Origin: Alloalcanivorax venustensis ISO4
Lineage (GTDB): Bacteria; Pseudomonadota; Gammaproteobacteria; Pseudomonadales; Alcanivoracaceae
Direction of reading: 5' to 3'
Assembly: GCF_015356855.1 (NCBI RefSeq)
Contig: NZ_ARXR01000007.1
Coordinates: 105,331-169,330 of the forward strand
DNA length: 64,000 bases
Shown here: positions 16,531-24,714 of the stretch, one piece after another
How positions within the stretch are numbered: position 1 is the first letter of the stretch
How the letters are laid out: every line of letters starts with the position of its first letter
The notes under the pieces: model-generated
What the model was told of the DNA's origin: nothing
The model's database searches: none
The model's input: the letters and a program-made list of their open reading frames with translations, nothing else
Translations under genes and position numbers: made by a program

Positions 16531-19314
16531 CTAGCGTAAATTAAGAGTGTAACGGCTACTGAAAGCGTCGCCGGTCTCATCCACCAGGAAGGCGAACTCG
16601 ACCTGCACGGACGCGTCAACGTGCTCCACCAGCAGGCTGAACGACAACGTCTCGTCGGCCTCGATGGTTTGCCCGCTGCTGATTCCGGAGAAGCGAGCGT
16701 TCAGGCCGGCCGGTAAAGGCCCGCCGTCGACTCTTGTCACCTGGACATTTCTGAGGCTATAGCTCTGGCCTTGGGCTTCCAGTCGGAACCGGGCCAGCTC
16801 GATGGTGCCGCAAGTGCCGGTACAGGCCCGATCTATGGAGCTATTACTGGTGTAAGGCAGGCCCACGTTTCTCCAGGAGGGAGGATTGAACACATCGCCT
16901 TCGTCGTATTGCTCCATGGCCAAGGTCGGTTCCAGAGCGGTGATGCGGACAGTGTCTTCCTCGCTGGTGGCCTCTCCGTCGTTCACGGTCAGCTTGGCCA
17001 CGTAGTCTCCCGCCACATCGGGTGTGAAGGAGGGGCGCGCCGTGGCGGCATCGCGTAATGACACCCCGCTGCCGGCGGGCAGGCTGCTCAGTGACCAGGC
17101 GTAGGTCAGGGTGTCGCCATCGGCGTCGGAGCTGCCGCTGCCGTCGAGCTCAACGCGGTTGCCGGTGTAGACCGTGGCATCCGCCCCGGCGTCGGCAACT
17201 GGAGCGCTATTGGCGGTTTCCGAGGTCACCTGGACCCGGTCGGTGCCTTCCAGCTCACCGTCGTCGACCGCCAGTTCCAACACATAGGTGCCGTCCAGGT
17301 CCGGGGTGAACGCAGGGGTGGCAGAGGCCCCATCAACCAGTGTCGCGGCGCTCCCGGATGGCCGAGAGACAAAGCTCCATTGGTACACCAGGGTGTCGCC
17401 GTCCGCATCGCTGCTGTTTGAGCCATCCAGAGTGACAAGCGTGCCGGTCATGGCATTTTGGTCACGGCCGGCATCGGCCACTGGCGCCGCGTTGGCTTCC
17501 GCTGCGGTCACGGTGATGCGATCCTCCGCACTGTCCTTCTCGCCATCGTTGACGACCAATGCTACGAGGTAGCTGCCAGCGATATCAGCGGTGAAGGTTG
17601 GGGCCACGGCGTCGGTGTCGGAGAGGCCGGCCGCGCTGCCACTCGGCGTGGATACGAAACGCCAGGTATAGGTGAGGGTGTCGCCGTCCGCGTCGCTGCT
17701 GGCACTGCCATCCAGGGTAACGGTTGTCCCCTCTACCACCGCCTGATCGGCGCCGGCATCAGCCACTGGCTTCACGTTAGCGCGGGTGGCCGTGATGGTC
17801 GCTGTCTGCGCGGTACTGTCGAGCGCCCCATCGCTGACGACCAGTTCCAGCACGAAGGTGCCGGGCTGATCCGCAACAAACTCCGGGGACACGCTGCTGG
17901 GATCGCTCAAGGACGCGGAACTGCCGTCGGGCCGGCTGACGAAGCGCCATTGGTAAGACAGCTCGTCACCGTTCGCATCGGAGCTGGCGGACCCGTCCAG
18001 TCGCACGGTCTCACCTTCCACCACCTCCTGGTCGTCGCCAGGGTTGGCGATGGGGGCAGCGTTACGCTCGGTGGCAGTGACCGTAACCCGGACTGCTTCG
18101 CTCTCATCCTCACCATCGCTGACCACCAGGCTGATCACGTAGCTGCCGGGCAGATCCGCCTCGAAGGATGGCGCCACGGTGTCCGCGTCATCCAGGGATG
18201 CCAGGCTGCCATCGGGAGTGGACACAAACTGCCACTGATAGGTCAGCCGGTCACCATCTGCATCCTGGCTGTCTTGACCGTCCAGCGTGACGCGATCACC
18301 TGCAACAACGGCTTGATCGGCACCGGCATCTGCGACGGGCACCGAGTTTGCTTCCGCAGCGGTAACGGTCACGTTATCTGGAGTGCCTTCGGCTTCTCCG
18401 TCGTTGACGATCAGTTCAATTACGTAATCACCGGCGGCGTCCGCCTGGAAGCTGGGCCGAGCGGTCTCGGTATCACCCAGCGTGGCGGCGCTGCCACCAG
18501 GGCGTGACACGAAACGCCAGTGATAGCTGAGGGCGTCGCCGTCCGCGTCGCTACTCTTGCTGCCATCCAGGGTGACGGTATCACCTGCGACGACGTTTTG
18601 ATCCGCTCCCGCGTCCGCGACCGGAGCGCTGTTGGCAGTGGTGGCCATAATGACAACCTCATCCGCGCTGCTATCGACCAGGCCGTCGTTGACCACCAGG
18701 GCGAGGCGATACTCGCCATCCTGATCCGGCGTGAAGGAGGGCTGGACGGTGTCCACTTCCTGCAGGTCTGCGGTGCTGCTCGCGGGACGGTTGGTGAAGG
18801 ACCACTGGTAGGTCAAGGTATCGCCATCTGCGTCGCTGCTGTCGCGGCCGTCGAGTTGGACGGTTGTTCCCGTGGCGACATTCTGATCCGGCCCGGCGTC
18901 CGCTACCGGAGCACTGTTCTGGACGGCAGCCACCACCTCAACCGAGGCGGCTTCGCTATCGGCCTGGCCATCGTTGACGACCAGGGTGACTACATAGCGG
19001 CCCGACGCGTCCGCTGGGAACCGGGGTTTGGGAGTACTTACTTCCGTCAGCGTGGCGGCGCTGCTTTCCGGTAGCGTGGTTATTTCCCAATGGTAGCTGA
19101 GGGTATCGCCGTCGGGGTCCCGGCTGGCACTGCCATCCAGCGTGACGGTGTCGCCGACTTTGACGTTCTGATCGGCCCCGACCTGAGCAACCGGGGCGTT
19201 GTTTGAGGTGCCGGAACCGCCGTCTGGCGCCGGAGCGCTCGAATCCGAGCTCCCGCCACCACAACCGCTCAAAATCAGGCCCGTAAGCAGGCCGTAACCG
19301 ATCCTTCGAATCAT
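16531..19314 (-). CDS. Lipoprotein with eight PKD-type repeats
   Basis: The 927-residue protein has a lipobox signal peptide (ILSGCGGGS, cysteine near residue 18), a Ser/Gly linker, then eight consecutive PKD/K319L-like beta-sandwich repeats of 90-97 residues, each with NxxPVADAGxDQ, VxLDGSxSSDADGDxLxYxW and a closing VNDG. The last 150 residues form a different domain with one cysteine pair (ACTGTC). Asp-rich DADGD loops suggest calcium binding. It should sit on the outer membrane facing out, acting in adhesion or polymer binding; this is inferred. Genes with near-identical repeats can expand or contract by recombination. Base composition is GC-rich. Confidence 0.85.
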   Translation of the reverse strand: MIRRIGYGLLTGLILSGCGGGSSDSSAPAPDGGSGTSNNAPVAQVGADQNVKVGDTVTLDGSASRDPDGDTLSYHWEITTLPESSAATLTEVSTPKPRFPADASGRYVVTLVVNDGQADSEAASVEVVAAVQNSAPVADAGPDQNVATGTTVQLDGRDSSDADGDTLTYQWSFTNRPASSTADLQEVDTVQPSFTPDQDGEYRLALVVNDGLVDSSADEVVIMATTANSAPVADAGADQNVVAGDTVTLDGSKSSDADGDALSYHWRFVSRPGGSAATLGDTETARPSFQADAAGDYVIELIVNDGEAEGTPDNVTVTAAEANSVPVADAGADQAVVAGDRVTLDGQDSQDADGDRLTYQWQFVSTPDGSLASLDDADTVAPSFEADLPGSYVISLVVSDGEDESEAVRVTVTATERNAAPIANPGDDQEVVEGETVRLDGSASSDANGDELSYQWRFVSRPDGSSASLSDPSSVSPEFVADQPGTFVLELVVSDGALDSTAQTATITATRANVKPVADAGADQAVVEGTTVTLDGSASSDADGDTLTYTWRFVSTPSGSAAGLSDTDAVAPTFTADIAGSYLVALVVNDGEKDSAEDRITVTAAEANAAPVADAGRDQNAMTGTLVTLDGSNSSDADGDTLVYQWSFVSRPSGSAATLVDGASATPAFTPDLDGTYVLELAVDDGELEGTDRVQVTSETANSAPVADAGADATVYTGNRVELDGSGSSDADGDTLTYAWSLSSLPAGSGVSLRDAATARPSFTPDVAGDYVAKLTVNDGEATSEEDTVRITALEPTLAMEQYDEGDVFNPPSWRNVGLPYTSNSSIDRACTGTCGTIELARFRLEAQGQSYSLRNVQVTRVDGGPLPAGLNARFSGISSGQTIEADETLSFSLLVEHVDASVQVEFAFLVDETGDAFSSRYTLNLR
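16930..19230 (-). repeat. Tandem DNA repeats encoding PKD domains
   Basis: Eight units of about 270-285 bp recur, each with closely related DNA around the LDGSxSSDADGD coding stretch. They lie wholly inside the PKD lipoprotein gene and reflect domain duplication. Confidence 0.85.
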
Positions 19315-19571
19315 TGTTTTTGCTCCCTATTTTATTGCGTTTCGGGTTTCAGTTATGCGCCGGCCGGGCTCAGCCCGGGCGCACGAACCCATGCCGGGAG
19401 TCCCCGGTTGGGTTAGGAGTGCTCTCGGATGCTCTGATATGAGCGGCGGGTCACAATCCCCAAACTCTAAAAGTATGGATTTACCACACATTCAGAGTCA
19501 AGATAAGCTGTACGACAGAGGTTCGGGCGTGCCGTACTTTGTGAGGGCTGATCGATACCGAGGCCCCGCTC

Positions 19572-19904
19572 ATGTCAGGTTTCCAGGAACGTCTCAAGTC
19601 CGCTCGACAGCGGTTGGGTTTGACCCAGGAAGCGCTGGCCGAGGAACTTAATGTCACTAAAGCGTCCGTCTCCGCATGGGAGAACGGCCGCGAGAAGCCT
19701 GGCTTTCGGTTGTTGCCGAAGCTCAGGATTGTTCTTGATGTCTCTTTGGACGATCTGATCTGCGGCCTGGATGCCGACCGAGAATTGCTGGCCGAGCAGC
19801 CCTTGGTCGCCCGCAATGAAGGTGAAGCCGATCTGCTAAAGGCCTATCGCAAACTTCCCGCTAAGCGACGCAAGGCTTGGCTCGAGCTGCTTGGGAAGGG
19901 CTGA
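19572..19904 (+). CDS. Xre-family helix-turn-helix regulator
   Basis: The 110-residue protein has a classic Cro/C1 helix-turn-helix in its first 65 residues (RLKSARQRLGLTQEALAEEL, then VTKASVSAWENGREKPGFRLL) and a short charged C-terminal helix (YRKLPAKRRKAWLELL) that likely dimerises. A GAGG lies about eight bases before ATG 19572. It stops three bases before the stop of the convergent unknown gene at 19907 and is divergent from the PKD lipoprotein gene. Its target is unknown; the neighbouring regulatory cassette is the likeliest. Confidence 0.88.
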   Translation: MSGFQERLKSARQRLGLTQEALAEELNVTKASVSAWENGREKPGFRLLPKLRIVLDVSLDDLICGLDADRELLAEQPLVARNEGEADLLKAYRKLPAKRRKAWLELLGKG

Positions 19905-19906
19905 CA

Positions 19907-20350
19907 TCACTTATCAGCTCCATCGCCAGGTTCAGCCCGCGCCTCGAAAAAACGATCCACCAAATAGCGGATCACCGCATCGGCCTCTTTCTCGTCCGGC
20001 AGCTCACCGTCGTTCAGAATCAAGTGGTAACCCAGCAGTTCGCCGAACTGTGTCACCACTTCCTCTTCGAAAGGCCGGTCCGGCCAAGCCACCTCCCGCA
20101 AGCGATCGCGACTGAGCAACCAGAGCCGATCCAAATAGCCGCAACTTTGAGTAATGAGCTCAGCTCGGCTCTCCTTCCAGCGCAGGAGCACATGCTCACG
20201 TCGCTCTGGATTGCGCGAGGAGACCATGAGCCCCTCGTAGAGGAAAGCGCCCCAGACCGCCGCCAGTGGGCGCGGTACGTGCTCCTCCCGCAAATCCACG
20301 GCATCGCTGGCCTGTTCTGTGGTATGGGGTCGCTTCAAGTCCTTTGTCAT
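19907..20350 (-). CDS. Unknown island protein, paralogue A
   Basis: The 147-residue protein is not a family I can name. It is about half identical by eye to the product of the gene at 42824-43243: both share WGAFLxEGLM, a YLDRxW core, and FGxLLGxHLILNxGELPxxxEAD. The conserved C-terminal part is helical and acidic; no catalytic motif or membrane segment is obvious. ATG 20350 begins MTKDLKRPH; the open frame extends to 20923 without support. It is convergent with the Xre gene and divergent from the WYL regulator, so it probably belongs to that regulatory cassette. Confidence 0.7.
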   Translation of the reverse strand: MTKDLKRPHTTEQASDAVDLREEHVPRPLAAVWGAFLYEGLMVSSRNPERREHVLLRWKESRAELITQSCGYLDRLWLLSRDRLREVAWPDRPFEEEVVTQFGELLGYHLILNDGELPDEKEADAVIRYLVDRFFEARAEPGDGADK

Positions 20351-20508
20351 TGCTTTCCTAACGCTGGTTGTCCGTTTCGCAGGGGGCGTGGGCCAATTGG
20401 GTTCGCCGCAGTGGGGGTGCGATCCAGGCTTGGATTCATAAAGCATCGCTCTTTGCCTTCTACTGTTCATTACGTTTTGGTGTAATTGCCGTCCGCTGAT
20501 CGTTGTTG

Positions 20509-20572
20509 GCGGGGCGACATCGTTCGACCGCGATAACCCGAGTATGGATAGCGGGGCGACAGTATCTGTCGC
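20509..20572 (+). promoter_or_regulatory. Operator region of the WYL cassette
   Basis: GCGACA-N5-TGTCGC at 20556-20572 is a perfect palindrome, and GCGGGGCGACA occurs twice (20509-20519 and 20551-20561), 42 bp apart, about four helical turns. The same GCGACA-N5-TGTCGC pattern recurs at 44456-44472. It lies between the divergent unknown gene and the WYL gene, so it probably controls one or both. Confidence 0.6.
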
Positions 20573-20617
20573 AGCGATCGAGATACTAAAAACATGGGAA
20601 TTCTGGGGATTTGTTGT

Positions 20618-21625
20618 ATGTCGGTTAGCGCCTCTATCAGTAATAAGACCTTCCGGATGCTGGCTTTGCTGCATGCGTTGCCGCGAGCACCGAGGAAGGC
20701 CACCAGCGCGGAGCTCAAAGAAAAGCTGGCGAACGATGGCCACAAAATCAGCAAGCGCTCGGTGGAGCGTTACCTTGAAGAACTGAGCTCGTCCCACGAG
20801 TTCGGCGCCATGCTGCGGTGTGATGACGCCTCGCAGCCCTACGGCTGGTCGATCCACAGCGAACGCAATCTTTCTATCCCCGGCATGGACGCACAGATGG
20901 CGGCCACCTGGGACCTGGTGCACCGCTATCTGAAGCCTTTAATGGCGAAGGATGCGCTAGATAAGCTCGATCCGGTCTTTCGCGAAGCCAGAAGCTGGTT
21001 CGAGAAGCACCGGCCCATTGGCAAACGGTACTGGTCGGACAAAGTCGCCTATGTGCCCCGTGGCTTTGCGTTGCAGCCGGCCAAGGTGGCGCCGGGTATC
21101 GCGGATCAGGTCTATGACGCCCTCCACCGCAACCGGCAGATGGACATCTGGTACAAGGACAACGCCGAACCCCAGCGCGTCCACCCATACGCGCTGGTCG
21201 ATCGCGGCGCGGTACGCTATCTGGTGGTCAGATTCTGGCAGTACGAGGACTACCGGCACCTGGCGCTGCAGCGGCTCCGGAAAGTCAGGGTGCTCGACGA
21301 TGAGGTCGACAGAGCGGGGGATTTCGATCTGGATCGTTATCTCCGGGATAGCCAGATGAATCTGCCGTATGGGGAGACCATTGAAGTCGTGCTGAACTTC
21401 AAGGGTCGGGCCGGCGATCACCTTTACGAGACACCGATTAATGCCAGCCAAAGCTTGCAGAAACTTGATGACGGCACTCTTCTTACGGCGCACCTCGAAC
21501 ACACGCAGGAGCTTGTTTGGTGGATCCTGGGCTTTGGCGCCAGCGTAGAAGTGGTCGAGCCGCTAGGCCTTCGGGAAGAAGTCGCTGACGAGGTTCGGCG
21601 CGCGCAGAAGCTGTATAAAAAGTAG
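20618..21625 (+). CDS. WYL-domain transcriptional regulator
   Basis: The 335-residue protein has an N-terminal winged helix (FRMLALLHALPR, then KRSVERYLEEL), a central WYL domain (QMDIWYKDN, VHPYALVDRGAVRYLVV) and a C-terminal WCX extension (IEVVLNFKGRAGDHL to LGFGASVEVVEPLGL). The start is uncertain: ATG 20618 (MSVSASI) or 20594; I use the former as closer to relatives. The operator region lies just upstream, suggesting autoregulation. It is followed by two genes in the same direction and then a strong terminator. WYL regulators often control defence loci; here both this cassette and the 44.5-kb cassette carry its likely site. Confidence 0.87.
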   Translation: MSVSASISNKTFRMLALLHALPRAPRKATSAELKEKLANDGHKISKRSVERYLEELSSSHEFGAMLRCDDASQPYGWSIHSERNLSIPGMDAQMAATWDLVHRYLKPLMAKDALDKLDPVFREARSWFEKHRPIGKRYWSDKVAYVPRGFALQPAKVAPGIADQVYDALHRNRQMDIWYKDNAEPQRVHPYALVDRGAVRYLVVRFWQYEDYRHLALQRLRKVRVLDDEVDRAGDFDLDRYLRDSQMNLPYGETIEVVLNFKGRAGDHLYETPINASQSLQKLDDGTLLTAHLEHTQELVWWILGFGASVEVVEPLGLREEVADEVRRAQKLYKK

Positions 21626-21737
21626 CCGCCCGAGCGGAGCAGCCGACACGAGGACCTCCTGGGCGAAAAGATATGTTTGCAATGTATCAAAGATAGATAT
21701 ATTGTGAATGTATCTTAACTGCTCGGGAAGCATTCCA

Positions 21738-22451
21738 ATGTTTGACGAATTGTTGTTCAAGGTCGATGGCATCTTTACGGCGGACGATCTGGTAAACGCC
21801 GTTGATGCTGGCTTTCAACACATGGAGGAGACCGGTTACTTCACTAAAAGCGTGCCTTCGAGAGATCAACTTCTGGCTGCTCATTCGTACGCCTTCGGCG
21901 GCGAGCTCCCTCCTCAAGGTGATGACAAACCTTCGCTTTTCCCTGGGTGGCACATGGACGACTGGCTGAGCGATGCGCTCAAGTTCGTCGGTGTTCTCGA
22001 GCCCCTGATCGAGCTCAGCGGTGGTCCTGGCGAGCACCAATCCCTCCTTCTACAGACCATCTGCGGCCTTTATGCCCGGGCGAAGCTGGACTGCTGGCTC
22101 GCCGGCAATCCTATGGAACTGCCAGACCATCCGCGAGGGGCCATCTTTCCACTGCCTGGATTCAACCTGGATTTGGATGAGATGAACTCGCTATCAGTGC
22201 TCGGCCTGCCGGAAGAAGATCTTTCGATCCGCGAAGTGGCGCTGTTGGCGGGGCTTAGTGAAATCACCGTGAGAAATGCCGCCTCTCCATCCCGTGGTGA
22301 AGAGTTGACGCTCCGGCGGACCAGTTATCAGGGCCGCGTTGGTAGCCGTTCAAGAAGCATGAGTCGCTCGGTGGCATCACCAAGAGATGCGTTGACCTAC
22401 CTGCTAAAGCAGAAACGTTTTACGCCTACCCACTCGTCCAACGAATCATAA
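21738..22451 (+). CDS. Unknown protein with internal helix-turn-helix
   Basis: The 237-residue protein is unrecognised overall. Near residue 160 it has LSIREVALLAGLSEITVRNA, a clear helix-turn-helix of the kind found in MerR/AlpA-like and phage regulators, followed by a basic, Ser/Arg-rich stretch (VGSRSRSMSRS). The N-terminal half is acidic and helical. ATG 21738 is preceded by GGGAAG; the frame opens at 21708. It follows the WYL gene by 112 bases and precedes the 91-residue gene by 22 bases, so it is probably in the same operon. A DNA-binding partner of the WYL regulator is one possibility. Confidence 0.7.
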   Translation: MFDELLFKVDGIFTADDLVNAVDAGFQHMEETGYFTKSVPSRDQLLAAHSYAFGGELPPQGDDKPSLFPGWHMDDWLSDALKFVGVLEPLIELSGGPGEHQSLLLQTICGLYARAKLDCWLAGNPMELPDHPRGAIFPLPGFNLDLDEMNSLSVLGLPEEDLSIREVALLAGLSEITVRNAASPSRGEELTLRRTSYQGRVGSRSRSMSRSVASPRDALTYLLKQKRFTPTHSSNES

Positions 22452-22473
22452 TCAGGTCTTAAAGGAGATAGTC

Positions 22474-22749
22474 ATGAAGAAGTTGCTGCGATCCGTCGAG
22501 GGTGCAAACCGTTCAGGCAAGAAGTGCCACCCCGTTTCACTTCGAGATGGGCGCTATGTGATCTATGCCGGACCGACCACCCGCGACACGGTAAAGGTGA
22601 CGGAAAGCGAGCTGATAGAGATGCTGGAAGCCGGGCTTTTGGATGACAAAGGCACTATCCGCATGGCGCAGGCGGACGGTAGTCCAGCTTATGCACCCGG
22701 TGCGTTAAGGCCCTTGCGTGTTCACGGAGTGAGATTTTCAGCGATGTGA
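22474..22749 (+). CDS. Small hypothetical protein, 91 residues
   Basis: I do not recognise this protein. It is basic at the N-terminus (MKKLLRSVEGANRSGKKCH), with a central GRYVIYAGPTTRDTVKVTESELIEMLEAGLL stretch that reads as a small alpha/beta fold. AAAGGAGAT precedes ATG 22474, one of the best ribosome binding sites here. It is the last gene of the WYL cassette and is followed by an intrinsic terminator. Confidence 0.65.
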   Translation: MKKLLRSVEGANRSGKKCHPVSLRDGRYVIYAGPTTRDTVKVTESELIEMLEAGLLDDKGTIRMAQADGSPAYAPGALRPLRVHGVRFSAM

Positions 22750-22780
22750 ATAGATCTTGCTTAGGTGTATACCTTTATCT

Positions 22781-22810
22781 GGTGGGCGCATTCTGGCCCA
22801 CCCTTTTTTT
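22781..22810 (+). terminator. Intrinsic terminator of the WYL cassette
   Basis: GGTGGGC (22781-22787) pairs with GCCCACC (22796-22802) around an eight-base loop and is followed by one C and seven T. It is a textbook rho-independent terminator 32 bp past the 91-residue gene. Confidence 0.9.
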
Positions 22811-22833
22811 ACTCATGACACGAAGACCGTTTT

Positions 22834-23379
22834 TTACTCTGAATCTAACTCATAAAGATCTAGCAGGTTCGGGTTTTCGTCGAGCCAACGATTGAAGCGA
22901 ACCTTCAGGTCGTCAATATTCGGGTTGTCGACGCCTATCCATTCGCATCTCTGATAAACAGCGCGCTGATACGCCCCCCATATCCCGTACCGCCGCATGG
23001 AAAAACTCTTCTTCAGGCCCTGCTGCGCGGTCACCGTGATGTTCCAGTCTTGGGATTTGCCTCTTTGTACCGGCCGGATTCCGACCAGGCCGAATGGATT
23101 GGCCTCTGTTTTCTCGGTGAACAGCTTCAGAGGGCGCTGGTCACCCATGGCAGCTTTGACTTCTGGAAGCGTAAGTTGCTCGTCCCGCCAGGCTTTCGCG
23201 GCGGCAAAAGCAGCGTCTTTTCCGCCATGCTTCCGGTCTCTAAAATCTTTCCTTCTGAGCTTTCGCTTGCCTTCCGAGTCCAGGTGCGGGATGACACAGA
23301 ACCAGAGTGCAGGGCTGTGCAATCTATAAAGGTATAAGAACGGGTGGATGTGGGGAGGGCGTTTAACTAGCCTGTCCAT
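22834..23379 (-). CDS. AP2-domain-like DNA-binding protein
   Basis: The 181-residue protein has two similar segments, each a strand-rich part followed by a helix: KRKLRRKDFRDRKHGGKDAA plus AAKAWRDEQL (residues 37-69), and DWNITVTAQQGLKKSFSMRR plus YGIWGAYQRAVYQRCEWIG (110-150). This matches the AP2-type DNA-binding fold found in phage and homing-endonuclease proteins. No nuclease domain is attached. It is convergent with the WYL cassette. A DNA-binding regulator or a homing-endonuclease relic are the options; the double-domain reading is by eye. Confidence 0.6.
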   Translation of the reverse strand: MDRLVKRPPHIHPFLYLYRLHSPALWFCVIPHLDSEGKRKLRRKDFRDRKHGGKDAAFAAAKAWRDEQLTLPEVKAAMGDQRPLKLFTEKTEANPFGLVGIRPVQRGKSQDWNITVTAQQGLKKSFSMRRYGIWGAYQRAVYQRCEWIGVDNPNIDDLKVRFNRWLDENPNLLDLYELDSE

Positions 23380-23836
23380 AGCTCTAACTTCCGTTGGATC
23401 GGTATGTTGTTCTTTTTCATGGGGGATTGCCGCGCATCGCCTCTATCGGGATAGAGGTGGCCTCTCGGGCCGGCCATGGTGGCGAAAAGCTATCAGACGA
23501 TTGGAAAATGATCTAATGGGGATTGAGCAATAAACAGACCGAAAGGTCATGTTTATGCGGTATTTAGAAGGGAGGACTAATCCGCCATGGTGGTATTTCT
23601 TACCTTGCGACATCTGCTGCCGCCCGTTGTTGGTCGGCGCGTCATTGGAAGCTTCACCCGCAGGGGCTAGCAGATCTCCGTTATTGGCTAGTCGGTGGGG
23701 TTCTTCCCGGGGTGTGTTGCAAAAAGCGACATGTTAAGGTAGCCAGTATTGCCATGACGATAATGGCGTCATATCTTGAGAAGCTACAGACGCGTTGGGT
23801 CGAGTAAGGACTACCCTTTAATTGCGGGAGCGGCTT
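23380..23836. other. Gene-free stretch, 457 bases
   Basis: Short open frames exist but none has a ribosome binding site and protein-like composition. A half-copy of the operator motif (GCGACA at about 23726) is present, without its partner arm. Promoters for the AP2-like gene and the 84-residue gene must lie here, but I cannot assign them. Confidence 0.5.
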
Positions 23837-24091
23837 ATGGAAGATCAAGAAATTTGGCAACGCATCTCTCGGGTGCTTTTTGACATCGATCCAATGGGGA
23901 CCTGTTGTAAAGAAAATGATTGTTTCGAAGAATATGACGGGGTTGCGATGGCTGTAGCGGACCGGCTTGAACACGGACGTTCCTTAAAAGCGGCGGTGGT
24001 CGGTGCATTCGACGAATGCTTCGGCGCCGATCCGACCGCAGACGCGGGGCTGAATGAAGTGGTTAGTGCCTTGGAGGAAGTGATCACATGA
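23837..24091 (+). CDS. Small acidic hypothetical protein, 84 residues
   Basis: The protein MEDQEIWQRISRVLFDIDPMG is acidic and helical, with three cysteines (TCCKENDCFEEYDG) and a C-terminal NEVVSALEEVI helix. The arrangement resembles small immunity or helper proteins such as those around DUF1871, but I cannot name it. GGGAGCGG lies upstream of ATG 23837. Its stop overlaps the next start (ATGA), so it is translationally coupled to the 208-residue gene. An antitoxin or adaptor role is plausible but unproven. Confidence 0.6.
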   Translation: MEDQEIWQRISRVLFDIDPMGTCCKENDCFEEYDGVAMAVADRLEHGRSLKAAVVGAFDECFGADPTADAGLNEVVSALEEVIT

Positions 24092-24714
24092 GCTCGGGCA
24101 TCGGGATTGAGCTATGCAGGCGAGTCGCCCGATATCAAGCTGACGACTTGCTAAAAGTGATGGGTTATGGTGCACCCACGCAGAAAAGCCGGCGTCGTTT
24201 GAAAAATGTGGTAGAGAACCCGGACCTGGGCTTGGGCAGTGGCAACTTCGACTTCAAGTATAGTGATCAGGCGTTTCTCAAAGCGCTGGGTGTTGTGTTG
24301 GGGCTTGATCAACGTGCGCTAACCGAACACATGGCGGCTATAATCGCCGAACAAGACGAGGAAAAAAAGGCATTCCGGCCTTATGTGTGGGTGGACACCG
24401 ACTTCCAGCGCACGTCTCAGCCGGTCTTCGCCCTGGCGGCCTGTGAATCTCAGCGTTATCTAAGATTCGGGCGAGATTTCTGGCGTCTTCCGCTACATGA
24501 TCAACTGCTACGCGCCCGGCGCCGTATCCGCTCCCACATTAGGGACACCGCCGGGGAGCTTGGTATTTGGGGAGCAATACAGCGTTATTGGTTTTTCCAT
24601 AAAGAGGAGCAAGCCTTATTGTTGAGCCGAGACGGAAGGGTCATCGGCGAGCGCCATGGACCGGTACCGAGCCGTAGCAAACTGAGTCCAAGCGTGGAAG
24701 AGATCATCAGCTAA
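24088..24714 (+). CDS. Unknown protein coupled to the small acidic gene
   Basis: The 208-residue protein is basic and mostly helical. It starts with SSGIGIELCRRVARYQADDLLKVMGYG, resembling a small DNA-binding or sporulation-type helical segment (MGY, then PTQKSRRRLKNVVENPDLGLG), has a middle region FALAACESQRYLRFG, and a C-terminal Arg-rich RARRRIRSHIRDTAGE. No catalytic motif is apparent. The start overlaps the preceding stop by four bases. It sits between the AP2-like gene and BREX, is transcribed towards the minus-strand brxR, and its stop is inside the left arm of a long inverted repeat. Confidence 0.6.
   Translation: MSSGIGIELCRRVARYQADDLLKVMGYGAPTQKSRRRLKNVVENPDLGLGSGNFDFKYSDQAFLKALGVVLGLDQRALTEHMAAIIAEQDEEKKAFRPYVWVDTDFQRTSQPVFALAACESQRYLRFGRDFWRLPLHDQLLRARRRIRSHIRDTAGELGIWGAIQRYWFFHKEEQALLLSRDGRVIGERHGPVPSRSKLSPSVEEIIS

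Noticed and set aside
17458..18507. Plus-strand open frame of about 349 codons opposite the PKD gene
   Set aside because: It mirrors the PKD repeats in antisense and has no start context.
16930..19230. CRISPR array or transposon repeats
   Set aside because: The repeats are coding, about 280 bp long and in one reading frame, so they are protein domains. No CRISPR array was seen anywhere in the window.
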